Below the pieces are notes generated by a model. It saw nothing but the letters and a program-made list of their open reading frames with translations, did no database searches and was not told where the DNA came from. From Bacteroides caccae (lineage in GTDB: Bacteria > Bacteroidota > Bacteroidia > Bacteroidales > Bacteroidaceae), in the NCBI RefSeq assembly GCF_002222615.2, contig NZ_CP022412.2, forward strand, positions 1,612,001-1,676,000: a stretch of DNA of 64,000 bases. Direction: 5' to 3'. Position 1 is the stretch's first letter. The number at the start of each line of letters is the position of its first letter. Positions 1 to 7,717 of the stretch are shown here, piece by piece. A program made the translations under genes and the position numbers.

Positions 1-4
1 TCGA

Positions 5-25
5 CGCAAAAGTAGTACTTTTGCG
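5..25 (+). promoter_or_regulatory. Bacteroides -7 promoter box inside a perfect inverted repeat
   Basis: Bases 16-23 read TACTTTTG, a match to the Bacteroides -7 consensus TAnnTTTG. The box lies in a perfect 10-bp inverted repeat with a 1-base centre (5-25). The -33 element would fall before the window start, so it cannot be checked. Transcription would begin near base 30. That makes the ATG at 55 the plausible start of the next gene and the GTG at 25 unlikely. Confidence 0.5.
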
Positions 26-54
26 TGTTATTCTCAACTGAAATTACTCAAGAA

Positions 55-618
55 ATGATAGAAGATATTAAAAAAGCCTGTCAGGTGATGAATGAAGGAG
101 GTGTCATCCTTTATCCTACCGATACCGTTTGGGGCATAGGCTGTGACGCGACTAACGAAGAAGCTGTACGTCGGGTATATGAGATTAAGAAACGTGCCGA
201 TAGCAAAGCTATGCTGGTGCTGGTTGATTCGTCTGTCAAGGTGGATTTTTATGTACAGGATGTTCCTGATGTGGCATGGGATTTGATAGAAGTTGCCGAT
301 AAACCATTGACGATTATCTATTCCGGTGCACGCAATTTGGCTCCGAACCTGCTTGCGGAAGACGGAAGCGTGGGAATCCGTGTGACGAATGAAGCGTTTT
401 CCAAACGTCTTTGCCAGCAGTTCCGCAAGGCAATCGTGTCTACATCAGCCAATGTAAGCGGCCAGCCGGGAGCTGCCAACTTTAGTGAAATCAGTGACGA
501 GATCAAATCGGCAGTAGACTATATCGTCGGCTATCGTCAGGACGATATGAGCAGACCGAAACCCTCAAGTATTATAAAACTGGACAAAGGTGGAGTGATT
601 AAGATAATTCGCGAATAA
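55..618 (+). CDS. L-threonylcarbamoyladenylate synthase family protein (Sua5/YciO/YrdC)
   Basis: This 187-residue single-domain protein belongs to the Sua5/YciO/YrdC family. Family members make threonylcarbamoyl-AMP from threonine, bicarbonate and ATP for the t6A37 modification of tRNAs. The N-terminus has the family pattern GGVILYPTDTVWGIGCDA, followed by a K-R-x-x-x-K-A-M segment and a C-terminal STSANVSGQP motif that shapes the nucleotide pocket. ATG 55 is chosen because the upstream GTG (25) overlaps the end of a promoter box. The stop codon directly abuts the next gene's ATG, so the two are very probably co-transcribed. YciO-type paralogues share the fold and may not perform t6A synthesis, so the exact role is inferred. 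Confidence 0.88.
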   Translation: MIEDIKKACQVMNEGGVILYPTDTVWGIGCDATNEEAVRRVYEIKKRADSKAMLVLVDSSVKVDFYVQDVPDVAWDLIEVADKPLTIIYSGARNLAPNLLAEDGSVGIRVTNEAFSKRLCQQFRKAIVSTSANVSGQPGAANFSEISDEIKSAVDYIVGYRQDDMSRPKPSSIIKLDKGGVIKIIRE

Positions 619-2412
619 ATGAAAGAGGAAAAACTTAGTTTATTGCAGCGTTGCATCAAGTGGCGGGAAAATAATATCAAGGAGAAACAGTTTATCCTGA
701 TATTGAGTTTTCTGGTGGGGATTTTCACTGCGTTTGCCGCTTTACTATTGAAGTTCTTCATTCACCAGATACAGAACTTCTTAACAGATAATTTCAATGC
801 GACGGAAGCCAACTATTTGTATCTGGTGTATCCGGTAGTCGGAATTTTTCTTGCAGGCTGGTTTGTGCGTAACATTGTGAAGGATGACATCAGCCATGGG
901 GTCACCAAGATTCTGTATGCTATCTCCCGTAGGCAGGGACGCATCAAGCGGCATAACATTTGGTCGTCTACCATTGCCAGTGCCATTACGATCGGATTCG
1001 GCGGATCGGTAGGGGCGGAGGCGCCGATTGTGCTGACGGGGTCGGCGATCGGTTCCAATTTGGGCAGTGTGTTCAAAATGGAGCACCGGACGTTGATGTT
1101 GCTGGTAGGATGTGGCGCGGCAGGTGCGATTGCCGGAATCTTTAAGGCTCCGATCGCCGGACTGGTGTTTACGCTGGAAGTCCTGATGATAGATCTGACT
1201 ATGTCTTCTTTACTCCCGTTGCTGATTTCTGCAGTGACGGCGGCAACCGTTTCGTATATCACTACCGGCACGGAAGCCATGTTCAAGTTTCATCTCGACC
1301 AGGCATTCGAACTGGAACGTATTCCTTTCGTTATCCTGCTGGGGATTTTCTGCGGTCTGATTTCGCTGTACTTCACACGTGCTATGAACTCGGTAGAAGG
1401 AGTTTTCGGTAAGCTCAACAATCCTTATAAGAAACTGGCTTTCGGCGGTGTTATGCTGAGTGTGCTGATTTTCCTTTTTCCACCTCTCTATGGTGAAGGT
1501 TACGATACAATCAACCTGTTGCTGAACGGAACGTCTGCGGCGGAGTGGGATACGGTGATGAACAACTCCATGTTCTACGGCTACGGCAATCTGTTATTGG
1601 TCTATTTGATGTTGATTATCTTATTGAAGGTATTTGCTTCCAGTGCGACGAACGGTGGTGGTGGATGTGGTGGTATATTTGCTCCTTCACTTTATCTGGG
1701 ATGTATTGCCGGATTTGTATTCTCGCATTTCAGCAATGATCTTGCTTTCTCAGCTTATCTGCCCGAAAAGAATTTCGCTTTAATGGGAATGGCGGGAGTG
1801 ATGAGCGGAGTGATGCACGCTCCGTTGACGGGTGTCTTCCTGATTGCTGAACTGACCGGAGGATACGACTTGTTCCTTCCGTTGATGATTGTGTCTGTCA
1901 GTTCTTATCTCACGATTATAGCGTTTGAGCCTCATAGTATCTATTCGATGCGTCTGGCAAAGAAAGGACAACTGCTTACGCATCATAAGGATAAAGCGGT
2001 ATTGACATTGATGAAAATGGAGAATGTCGTGGAGAAGGATTTCGTAGTGGTTCATCCTGAAATGGATTTAGGCGAACTGGTGAAGGCTATCGCCGCTTCC
2101 CACCGGAATGTGTTTCCCGTGACGGATAAGAAGACTGGCGAACTGTTGGGAGTTGTACTGCTCGACGATATCCGGAACATCATGTTCCGTCAGGAACTTT
2201 ATCATCGTTTTACTGTTAATAAATTAATGACATCCGCCCCAGCCAAGATATTCGATTCGGACGGAATGGAACAGGTGATGCAGACTTTCGATGATACCAA
2301 AGCCTGGAATCTTCCCGTGGTGGATGAGGAAGGACGTTATCAGGGATTTGTCTCTAAATCGAAGATATTTAACTCATACCGGCAGGTATTAGTACATTTT
2401 TCAGAAGACTAA
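619..2412 (+). CDS. ClC-family chloride channel/antiporter with C-terminal CBS pair
   Basis: This 597-residue integral membrane protein is a ClC-type anion channel or Cl-/H+ exchanger of the inner membrane. The family signatures appear in order: SHGV (equivalent of GSGIP) near residue 93, GGSVGAEAP (equivalent of GREGP) near residue 130, and GGIFAPSLYLG near residue 350. About ten hydrophobic segments fill the first 440 residues. The C-terminal 130 residues look like two CBS domains, a cytoplasmic ligand-sensing module. The start codon follows the preceding stop with no gap. Whether it is a channel or an exchanger cannot be decided here. Confidence 0.92.
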   Translation: MKEEKLSLLQRCIKWRENNIKEKQFILILSFLVGIFTAFAALLLKFFIHQIQNFLTDNFNATEANYLYLVYPVVGIFLAGWFVRNIVKDDISHGVTKILYAISRRQGRIKRHNIWSSTIASAITIGFGGSVGAEAPIVLTGSAIGSNLGSVFKMEHRTLMLLVGCGAAGAIAGIFKAPIAGLVFTLEVLMIDLTMSSLLPLLISAVTAATVSYITTGTEAMFKFHLDQAFELERIPFVILLGIFCGLISLYFTRAMNSVEGVFGKLNNPYKKLAFGGVMLSVLIFLFPPLYGEGYDTINLLLNGTSAAEWDTVMNNSMFYGYGNLLLVYLMLIILLKVFASSATNGGGGCGGIFAPSLYLGCIAGFVFSHFSNDLAFSAYLPEKNFALMGMAGVMSGVMHAPLTGVFLIAELTGGYDLFLPLMIVSVSSYLTIIAFEPHSIYSMRLAKKGQLLTHHKDKAVLTLMKMENVVEKDFVVVHPEMDLGELVKAIAASHRNVFPVTDKKTGELLGVVLLDDIRNIMFRQELYHRFTVNKLMTSAPAKIFDSDGMEQVMQTFDDTKAWNLPVVDEEGRYQGFVSKSKIFNSYRQVLVHFSED

Positions 2413-2473
2413 CCACCCGCCGTCCGACAAGGTACCGGGGCCTGGGTTCTATGTAGATAAAAGTGATTAGATT

Positions 2474-3442
2474 ATGAAGAAAGAAGATTTAAGAATAGTA
2501 TATATGGGTACTCCCGATTTTGCGGTGGAGGCCTTGCGTCAGTTGGTAGAAGGCGGATATAACGTTGTGGGCGTGATAACGATGCCCGATAAGCCGGCCG
2601 GACGCGGACATAAGATTCAATATTCTCCCGTTAAACAATATGCGCTCGAACAGAATTTGCCGTTACTCCAACCGGAGAAGTTGAAAGATGAGGCGTTTGT
2701 ACAGGCGTTGCGTGAATGGAAAGCGGATTTGCAGATTGTGGTTGCTTTCCGTATGTTACCGGAAGTGGTGTGGAGTATGCCGCGGTTGGGAACTTTCAAT
2801 CTCCATGCTTCTTTGCTTCCTCAATACCGGGGGGCCGCTCCTATCAATTGGGCGGTAATTAATGGAGATACGGAAACGGGTATCACTACTTTCTTCCTGA
2901 AGCATGAGATAGATACGGGAGAAGTCATTCAGCAGGTACGTGTACCTATTGCCGATACGGATAATGTAGAGATTGTGCATGATAAACTGATGATGTTGGG
3001 CGGAAAGCTGGTCGTTGAGACGGTGGACGCCATTCTGAACGGTGTGGTAAAACCGGTTCCGCAGGAAGAAATGGCGATTGTCGGTGAGCTTCGTCCTGCT
3101 CCGAAGATATTCAAAGAGACTTGCCGGATCGACTGGAATCAACCGGTGAAGAAAGTCTATGATTTTATTCGCGGACTCTCTCCTTATCCGGCTGCCTGGA
3201 GTGAATTGGTCAGTCCTGAAGGAGAAGTGGTGGTCGTGAAGATTTTCGAAAGCGAAAAAGTTAGTGAAGCGCATCAATTGTCTGCCGGAACGATTGTGAC
3301 GGATGGGAAGAAATATATAAAGGTGGCTGTGCCCGATGGGTTCGTGTCTGTCCTTTCTTTGCAACTTCCCGGCAAGAAACGTCTGAAAACGGATGAATTG
3401 CTTCGTGGATTCCGTCTGACGAACGAATATAAAATGAACTGA
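2474..3442 (+). CDS. fmt: methionyl-tRNA formyltransferase
   Basis: This 322-residue protein transfers a formyl group from 10-formyl-THF to Met-tRNAfMet for translation initiation. The N-terminus carries the Rossmann-like VYMGTPDFAVEAL motif. The catalytic core shows N-L-H-A-S-L-L-P-x-Y-R-G-A-A-P-I near residue 110, including the conserved Asn and His. The C-terminal tRNA-binding domain spans residues 210-315. Length is normal for the family. In related Bacteroides fmt is, to my recollection, followed by rpe; here a mobile element starts about 50 bp after the fmt stop. Confidence 0.95.
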   Translation: MKKEDLRIVYMGTPDFAVEALRQLVEGGYNVVGVITMPDKPAGRGHKIQYSPVKQYALEQNLPLLQPEKLKDEAFVQALREWKADLQIVVAFRMLPEVVWSMPRLGTFNLHASLLPQYRGAAPINWAVINGDTETGITTFFLKHEIDTGEVIQQVRVPIADTDNVEIVHDKLMMLGGKLVVETVDAILNGVVKPVPQEEMAIVGELRPAPKIFKETCRIDWNQPVKKVYDFIRGLSPYPAAWSELVSPEGEVVVVKIFESEKVSEAHQLSAGTIVTDGKKYIKVAVPDGFVSVLSLQLPGKKRLKTDELLRGFRLTNEYKMN

Positions 3443-3465
3443 CCTGATAATAGATAACATGAACC

Positions 3466-3481
3466 GTCTCGAGTTCGAGAC
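3466..3481. repeat. short inverted repeat at the left insertion junction
   Basis: GTCTCGA and TCGAGAC face each other across 2 bases. The repeat sits 6 bp before the 13-bp direct repeat that marks the left end of the mobile element. It could be part of the chromosomal integration target or a weak fmt terminator. Confidence 0.4.
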
Positions 3482-3487
3482 AAACCG

Positions 3488-3500
3488 AATCTAAAATAAA
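3488..3500. repeat. left attachment repeat (13 bp) of the fmt-rpe mobile element
   Basis: AATCTAAAATAAA occurs here and again at 12798-12810, just before rpe. Both copies are preceded by CAAACCG, directly on the left and 5 bases away on the right. Removing one copy and everything between joins fmt and rpe with a short ordinary intergenic region. This is the pattern expected of a tyrosine-recombinase insertion. Confidence 0.7.
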
Positions 3501-3525
3501 CACATAACGGAATTTGATTTTTGAG

Positions 3526-3568
3526 CAAAGCGTAGCGAATTGGCTGAGAAAGTGTTCGTTACGCTTTG
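3526..3568 (+). terminator. intrinsic terminator at the left edge of the element
   Basis: CAAAGCGTA-g-CGAA pairs with TTCG-t-TACGCTTTG across a 15-base loop, and the right arm is followed by a T-rich run. It would stop transcription coming from fmt before the integrase gene. Confidence 0.6.
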
Positions 3569-3762
3569 TTTTTCTTTTGGAGTGAAGCCATCTGAAACCG
3601 TATCGAAACCGAACTGTGCAAGAGTTCAGTTACCACCTCATTACCGCATGATATAGTGCATATTTCTTGTTAAGCGGTTCTTATTCTGCGGTTTGCGTAA
3701 TTTTGCATAGCTGTCGGTAACTCACTGTAATATAGTTTTGTAACCAAAAAAAGGAGTGAGTT

Positions 3763-4995
3763 ATGAGAAGTACATTCAAAGTATTGTTCTATGTGAAGAA
3801 AGGCAGCGAAAAGCCTAACGGCAACCTGCCTTTGATGTGCCGTATCACGGTGGACGGTGAAATCAAACAGTTCAGTTGCAAGATGGACGTTCCATTGCGG
3901 CTGTGGGACGTGAAGAACAACCGAGCTTCCGGCAAGAGTGTCGAAGCGCAGAGAATCAACCGTGCGGTGGATAAAATCCGAGTGGAAATAAACCGCCGCT
4001 ATCATGAACTGATGCAGACGGGCGGATATGTTACAGCAGCCAAGCTGAAAGATGCCTATCTCGGTATAGGGGTCAAGCAGGAAACCCTGTTGAAACTCTT
4101 CGACCGGCACAACGCCAAGTTCGCCAAGAAAGTGGGACACAGCAGGGCAAAGGGGACATTCCAGCGTTACATAACCGTCTGCAAGCATCTCCATGAGTTT
4201 ATCCCATATACCTACAAACGTGAAGATATTCCACTGAAAGAGTTAAACCTCACATTCATCAACGATTTCGAGTATTTCCTACGCACTGAGAAGAGATGCC
4301 GCACCAATACCGTATGGGGTTATATGATTGTGTTGAAACACATCGTTGCCATCGCAAGGAATGACGGACGGTTGCCGTTCAATCCATTTGCGGGATATAT
4401 CAACTCTCCCGAAAGCGTGGACAGAGGGTATCTGACCAAATCGGAAATACAGACGCTTATGGACGCACCGATGAAGAACGCCTATCATGAACTTGTCAGG
4501 GATATGTTTGTCTTTTCCGTTTTCACGGGGTTGGCATATTCCGATGTGAAGAATCTGACCACCGACAACCTGCAAACATTCTTTGACGGCAACCTGTGGA
4601 TAATCACCCGAAGGAAGAAGACCAACACCGAATCCAATATCCGCCTGTTGGACGTTCCCAGAAAGATAATAGAGAAATACAGGGGCTTGGCGAGGGATAA
4701 CAAAGTGTTCCCCATGCCGAGCAATACCACCTGCAACAAGATACTGAAAGAAATCGGCAGACAATGCGGCTTCAAGACACGTCTAAGCACACACGTTGCG
4801 AGACATACGAACGCCACGACCGTACTTTTGTCCAACGGAGTACCCATTGAAACCGTCAGCCGTCTGCTGGGACATACCAATATCAAAACCACGCAGATAT
4901 ACGCCAAAATCACCTCCCAGAAGATTAGTCAGGACATGGAAGCCCTGTCGCATAAGTTGGAGGATATGGAGAAGAACATTTGCAGTGCCATTTAA
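3763..4995 (+). CDS. tyrosine recombinase / site-specific integrase
   Basis: This 410-residue integrase of the Bacteroides mobilizable-element type catalyses integration and excision of the element. It has an N-terminal arm-type DNA-binding region (1-100), a SAM-like core-binding domain (about 110-215) and a C-terminal catalytic domain. Visible catalytic-domain landmarks are the HVARH box, LGHTNIKTT and the nucleophile tyrosine in QIYAKI. The position of the first catalytic Arg reads FTGLAYSDV, as in many Bacteroides integrases. The start is supported by a strong AAGGAG sequence 5 bases before the ATG. It lies next to the left attachment repeat, as expected. Confidence 0.92.
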   Translation: MRSTFKVLFYVKKGSEKPNGNLPLMCRITVDGEIKQFSCKMDVPLRLWDVKNNRASGKSVEAQRINRAVDKIRVEINRRYHELMQTGGYVTAAKLKDAYLGIGVKQETLLKLFDRHNAKFAKKVGHSRAKGTFQRYITVCKHLHEFIPYTYKREDIPLKELNLTFINDFEYFLRTEKRCRTNTVWGYMIVLKHIVAIARNDGRLPFNPFAGYINSPESVDRGYLTKSEIQTLMDAPMKNAYHELVRDMFVFSVFTGLAYSDVKNLTTDNLQTFFDGNLWIITRRKKTNTESNIRLLDVPRKIIEKYRGLARDNKVFPMPSNTTCNKILKEIGRQCGFKTRLSTHVARHTNATTVLLSNGVPIETVSRLLGHTNIKTTQIYAKITSQKISQDMEALSHKLEDMEKNICSAI

Positions 4996-5017
4996 CAACA
5001 CTAAAAACGAAACACCG

Positions 5018-5409
5018 ATGAAAAGAGAAAGGGATATAATCACGATAGACGAGTACGGAAAAGTTACCATACCGACCGATATAGGCGCAACCGCCATGAC
5101 CGAGTGGGAACTCTGCAATCTGTTCGGGATAACCGCCCTGACATTTAGGACTGCTATAAAGGCTCTCTGCAAAAGCGGAGTTTTGAAGAAATACGGATAA
5201 GACGAACTATCCGAATATCGGACAAAAGCAGCATGGATGTTTACAACCTCGAAACGATAACCGCTCTCGCTTTCCACCTCGGCACATACGGAGCGGAACA
5301 GATACGCCAAGCCTTATTGGATAGAATAATGCACGGGAGAAAAGAGAAAACGGCAGTCTTCGTTTCGCTGTTCACGGAGAGGAAATCCGACAGCCGTTGG
5401 CAAGCGTGA
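5018..5409 (+). pseudogene. frameshifted small accessory gene of the mobile element
   Basis: A 60-codon frame (5018-5200) ends in GVLKKYG-stop. A second frame starts exactly at that point (from 5197: IRRTIRISDKSSMDVYNLE...) and stays open to 5409. The two halves read naturally as one protein of about 130 residues, split by loss of one base near 5195-5197. The first half has an HTH-like look (MTEWELCNLFGITALTFRTAIKAL, given here as residues about 29-52). I recall similar unsplit small ORFs next to integrases of Bacteroides mobilizable elements. The alternative is two separate short proteins, with the second starting at ATG 5233 (58 residues). Confidence 0.6.
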
Positions 5410-6104
5410 TGAATATCAACAAGCAAGCATATCACCATGCAAACAAGTTGATATGTCTGACGGACTGACGTATTGAAATCAATAAACCAATACGACAAAA
5501 TTTACGCTATTTGGCGGAAAATACAGATGATAATTCCCTTGCCGCAGGCAAAGCGGAGCAATCATTCCCGTTTTCAAAGGCAAATTAAGCACGGGGCTTG
5601 ATGTCGGCTTCAAGGTCAGGCGGCTATGCCGTTTCCCGACAAATCTTCCTCTCGCTTCGCTGCGAGCGTATTTATCGGGAAAACCTTGCTTCCGACTGCC
5701 CCATGCAAGAGAAGCCTTTGCAAACGGAAACGACCGCCCCGCCACCCACCGACCGAAAGGAAAAATAATATATGGAGAGTTTGGGTTGGGCAAGCATAGA
5801 AATAGCAACCGCCGTTCGAGATGTCCGGCACACTCGGTAAAGTGAGCAAAGTGGATATAGTGAGTGCAGACTGCAAAGCCCGCAAGCGGGTTCAATCGGC
5901 ATACCGATAACGCATGGAGGTATTTCCGCAAGAAAATACCATAGTTTATTAGGGAATTTTCCGAGCCGCATTGCAAGCAACGCTGAAAATTCCCCAATAA
6001 GCCAAAGAGGTTGCACCTCTCTGGACTCTCCCAAAGACCAACGGCAAGAGCCGTACAGAATAATCATTATTGTTTCACAATTCAAGAAGAAAGGAAAGTT
6101 ATAT
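5410..6104 (+). other. non-coding structured region before the relaxase (candidate oriT)
   Basis: No plausible protein is encoded in these 695 bases. They contain several strong inverted repeats: a two-level stem-loop at 5631-5684 (GTTTCCCGA pairs with TCGGGAAAAC, with an inner CTCGC..GCGAG hairpin), CCCGCAAGCGGG near 5880, and a long stem at 5946-6000. The position directly upstream of a MobV relaxase gene makes this the expected place for the transfer origin. The nick site itself cannot be assigned from sequence alone. Confidence 0.5.
5946..6000. repeat. long inverted repeat upstream of mobV
   Basis: TTATTaGGGAATTTTC pairs with GAAAATTCCcCAATAA across a loop of about 23 bases. It lies about 105 bp before the relaxase start. 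Plausible roles are part of oriT or a structure controlling relaxase expression. Confidence 0.55.
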
Positions 6105-7049
6105 ATGGGCTATGCAGTATTACATATGGAGAAGACAGGCGGAACGGATGCCGCCATGTCCGCACACATAGAACGAACTATCCATCCGAAAAATGCCGAT
6201 GCGAGCCGGACTCATCTCAATCGGGAACTGATAAAGTTTCCTGACGGAGTGGAGAACAGGACACAAGCCATACAGCACCGATTGGACACCGCAGGACTGA
6301 CACGCAAAATCGGCAACAACCAAGTGAGGGCAATCCGTGTCCTGCTTACGGGAACGCACGAGGATATGGAACGTATCACCCAAGAGGGCAGACTTGATAA
6401 ATGGTGCGAGGATAATTTGAGATACCTCTCTGATACATTCGGCAGGGAGAACATCGTGTCGGTAGTCCTGCATATGGATGAGCAGACACCTCATATCCAC
6501 GCAACACTCGTTCCAATAGTCAGAGAGGAACGCAAGCGCAAGAAGAAAGAGCAGCAGGTAAAGAAGCGATACCGCAAGAAGCCGACCGATGCCGCCCGAC
6601 TGTGTGCCGATGATATTATGACACGTGCCAAGCTCAAATCCTATCAGGACAGCTATGCACAAGCCAAGATACAGACCATGCAGACCGAACACAAGAAAGA
6701 GCTATCAAGGCTTACCGCCTTGTTGAACAAGACCTTGAAATGGTTTCCGCAAATCAAGGGTATACTCAATCTCGAAAGGGTGTGCCTTGCCGGAGGTTTC
6801 AGTCAAGAACAGACGGCAGTGCTGATGATGGGCAAGCCGCTTGAATATAGCGGTGAACTATATTCGGAAGAATACAAACGGAAATTCATGGCAAAGGATG
6901 TCAAAGCCAAAGTGTTCACCGACAAAGGGAAGTTCGTCCTTACGATTGACTTGAAACCAATTGGGGATTGGTTCAGGGAGCAGTTTGGGAAGCTAAAACA
7001 GGGGTTCAATGTTCGGCAAAATCCAAAACAAAGCCGACTTAAACTATAA
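6105..7049 (+). CDS. MobV-family relaxase (Mob/Pre), shorter than usual
   Basis: This 314-residue relaxase would nick oriT and pilot single-stranded DNA during mobilization. The MobV metal-binding motif HMDEQTPHIHA stands at residues 123-133, and the N-terminal segment with a conserved Arg/Asn pattern (THLNREL) is present. Bacteroides relatives I recall are some 100 or more residues longer. They have a conserved block and a long coiled coil after the basic region, whereas here the sequence jumps from KSYQDSYAQA (about 187) straight to the C-terminal part. This suggests an in-frame internal deletion with the catalytic part kept. Start ATG 6105 is the first in frame after the structured region. 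Confidence 0.88.
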   Translation: MGYAVLHMEKTGGTDAAMSAHIERTIHPKNADASRTHLNRELIKFPDGVENRTQAIQHRLDTAGLTRKIGNNQVRAIRVLLTGTHEDMERITQEGRLDKWCEDNLRYLSDTFGRENIVSVVLHMDEQTPHIHATLVPIVREERKRKKKEQQVKKRYRKKPTDAARLCADDIMTRAKLKSYQDSYAQAKIQTMQTEHKKELSRLTALLNKTLKWFPQIKGILNLERVCLAGGFSQEQTAVLMMGKPLEYSGELYSEEYKRKFMAKDVKAKVFTDKGKFVLTIDLKPIGDWFREQFGKLKQGFNVRQNPKQSRLKL

Positions 7050-7060
7050 ATCAAGGCAAA

Positions 7061-7101
7061 ATCCGTGATATTTGGTGTTTTATGAGCGTTATATCACGGA
7101 T
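7061..7101 (+). terminator. stem-loop after mobV
   Basis: ATCCGTGATAT pairs perfectly with ATATCACGGAT across a 19-base loop, followed by ATTTTATA. It lies 11 bases after the mobV stop and just before the promoter box of the hxs operon. It probably ends the mobilization transcript. Confidence 0.6.
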
Positions 7102-7107
7102 ATTTTA

Positions 7108-7115
7108 TACTTTTG
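7108..7115 (+). promoter_or_regulatory. -7 promoter box of the hxs operon
   Basis: TACTTTTG matches TAnnTTTG. No good -33 TTTG is seen 19-21 bp upstream, since that space is filled by the mobV stem-loop. Transcription would start near 7122, leaving a structured 5' leader of about 255 bases before hxsD. Confidence 0.5.
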
Positions 7116-7180
7116 TATTTGGATTGAGGCAACTCTTTCCAAGACATACGAAAAAAGAAGAAGCGTTATGCTTATCTTGT

Positions 7181-7363
7181 AAGTTGGAAACGTAGGAAAT
7201 TTCGGACTTAGTACGAGAGAAGGCATAGTGGTTCTCACGCTATAGCGTGGGCTGCTATTACCATATCCGTACTAAAGGTTTTTCCTACGACCTCCAACTT
7301 AGACGTGGTAGCATTGCAGTTCACGCTTCGTGCATCAATAAAGGTCTTTGAAGGGCTGCCAAA
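7181..7363 (+). promoter_or_regulatory. structured 5' leader RNA of the hxs operon
   Basis: A long imperfect stem is formed by AAGTTGGA..CGTAGGAAA (7181-7199) and TTTCCTACG..TCCAACTT (7281-7300), continued by CTTAGTACG with CGTACTAAAG, and capped by a CACGCTATAGCGTG hairpin. A second hairpin GTCTTTG/CAAAGAC (about 7341-7363) lies 16 bases before hxsD. The pairing is extensive enough to expect a regulatory RNA. I do not recognise it as a named riboswitch class, and no open leader peptide was noticed. Confidence 0.5.
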
Positions 7364-7378
7364 GACATATATACAATT

Positions 7379-7711
7379 ATGGCAGTAATGAAGTTTCCAG
7401 TCGTAGAGCTTGCGGAGGATAAGTTTCAAGTTTCAGTAGATATGAGCCTGTATGTTAAGGAGGTTTTGACAGCGGCTATCTACAAGTTTTCTCACCTATT
7501 CTATATACATCAGCAAACGGATGCTAATAATCAGACGCTTGTGAATGTTATTTTTGAGTCGAAAGACAATAATAAGGTGACCGAAGATGTGCCTAAACAA
7601 TTCTGCAATGAATTGATAGACCAACAGATTCGATATAATACGAATGCACAGTTCGGACATATTCGTGACATGATAGTTCAAGAAGCGTTCAAACCTGTAA
7701 CTTCTAAATAA
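7379..7711 (+). CDS. hxsD: His-Xaa-Ser system protein HxsD
   Basis: This 110-residue protein has no signal peptide or membrane segment. Size, the pattern VYVKEVLTAAIYKFSHLFYI-like core (residues about 24-43) and above all its place directly before two radical SAM genes and a His-Xaa-Ser peptide fit HxsD. HxsD is the small partner protein of the HXS peptide-modification system, and its biochemical role is unknown. It may serve as a peptide-recognition or scaffold component for the maturases; this is inference. It is separated by 6 bp from hxsB. An alternative start is Met4 (7388). Confidence 0.78.
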   Translation: MAVMKFPVVELAEDKFQVSVDMSLYVKEVLTAAIYKFSHLFYIHQQTDANNQTLVNVIFESKDNNKVTEDVPKQFCNELIDQQIRYNTNAQFGHIRDMIVQEAFKPVTSK

Positions 7712-7717
7712 CGAATT

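Noticed and set aside
25..54. GTG start for the Sua5-family gene at base 25
   Set aside because: It overlaps the -7 promoter box region, so the transcript would begin after it; ATG 55 gives a normal N-terminus.
4520..4560. Loss of the first catalytic Arg in both integrases as a sign of inactivity
   Set aside because: The same FTGLAYSDV / YGISFIDM type of sequence is common in Bacteroides integrases and is a family feature.
4796..5200. A 134-codon gene starting inside the integrase
   Set aside because: Its first half is the integrase read in another frame; only the part from ATG 5018 has independent support.
5410..6104. A protein-coding gene on the minus strand in the oriT region (open frames of 89-172 codons)
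   Set aside because: The frames lack recognisable protein patterns, overlap strong inverted repeats, and compete with one another; the region is better explained as transfer origin.
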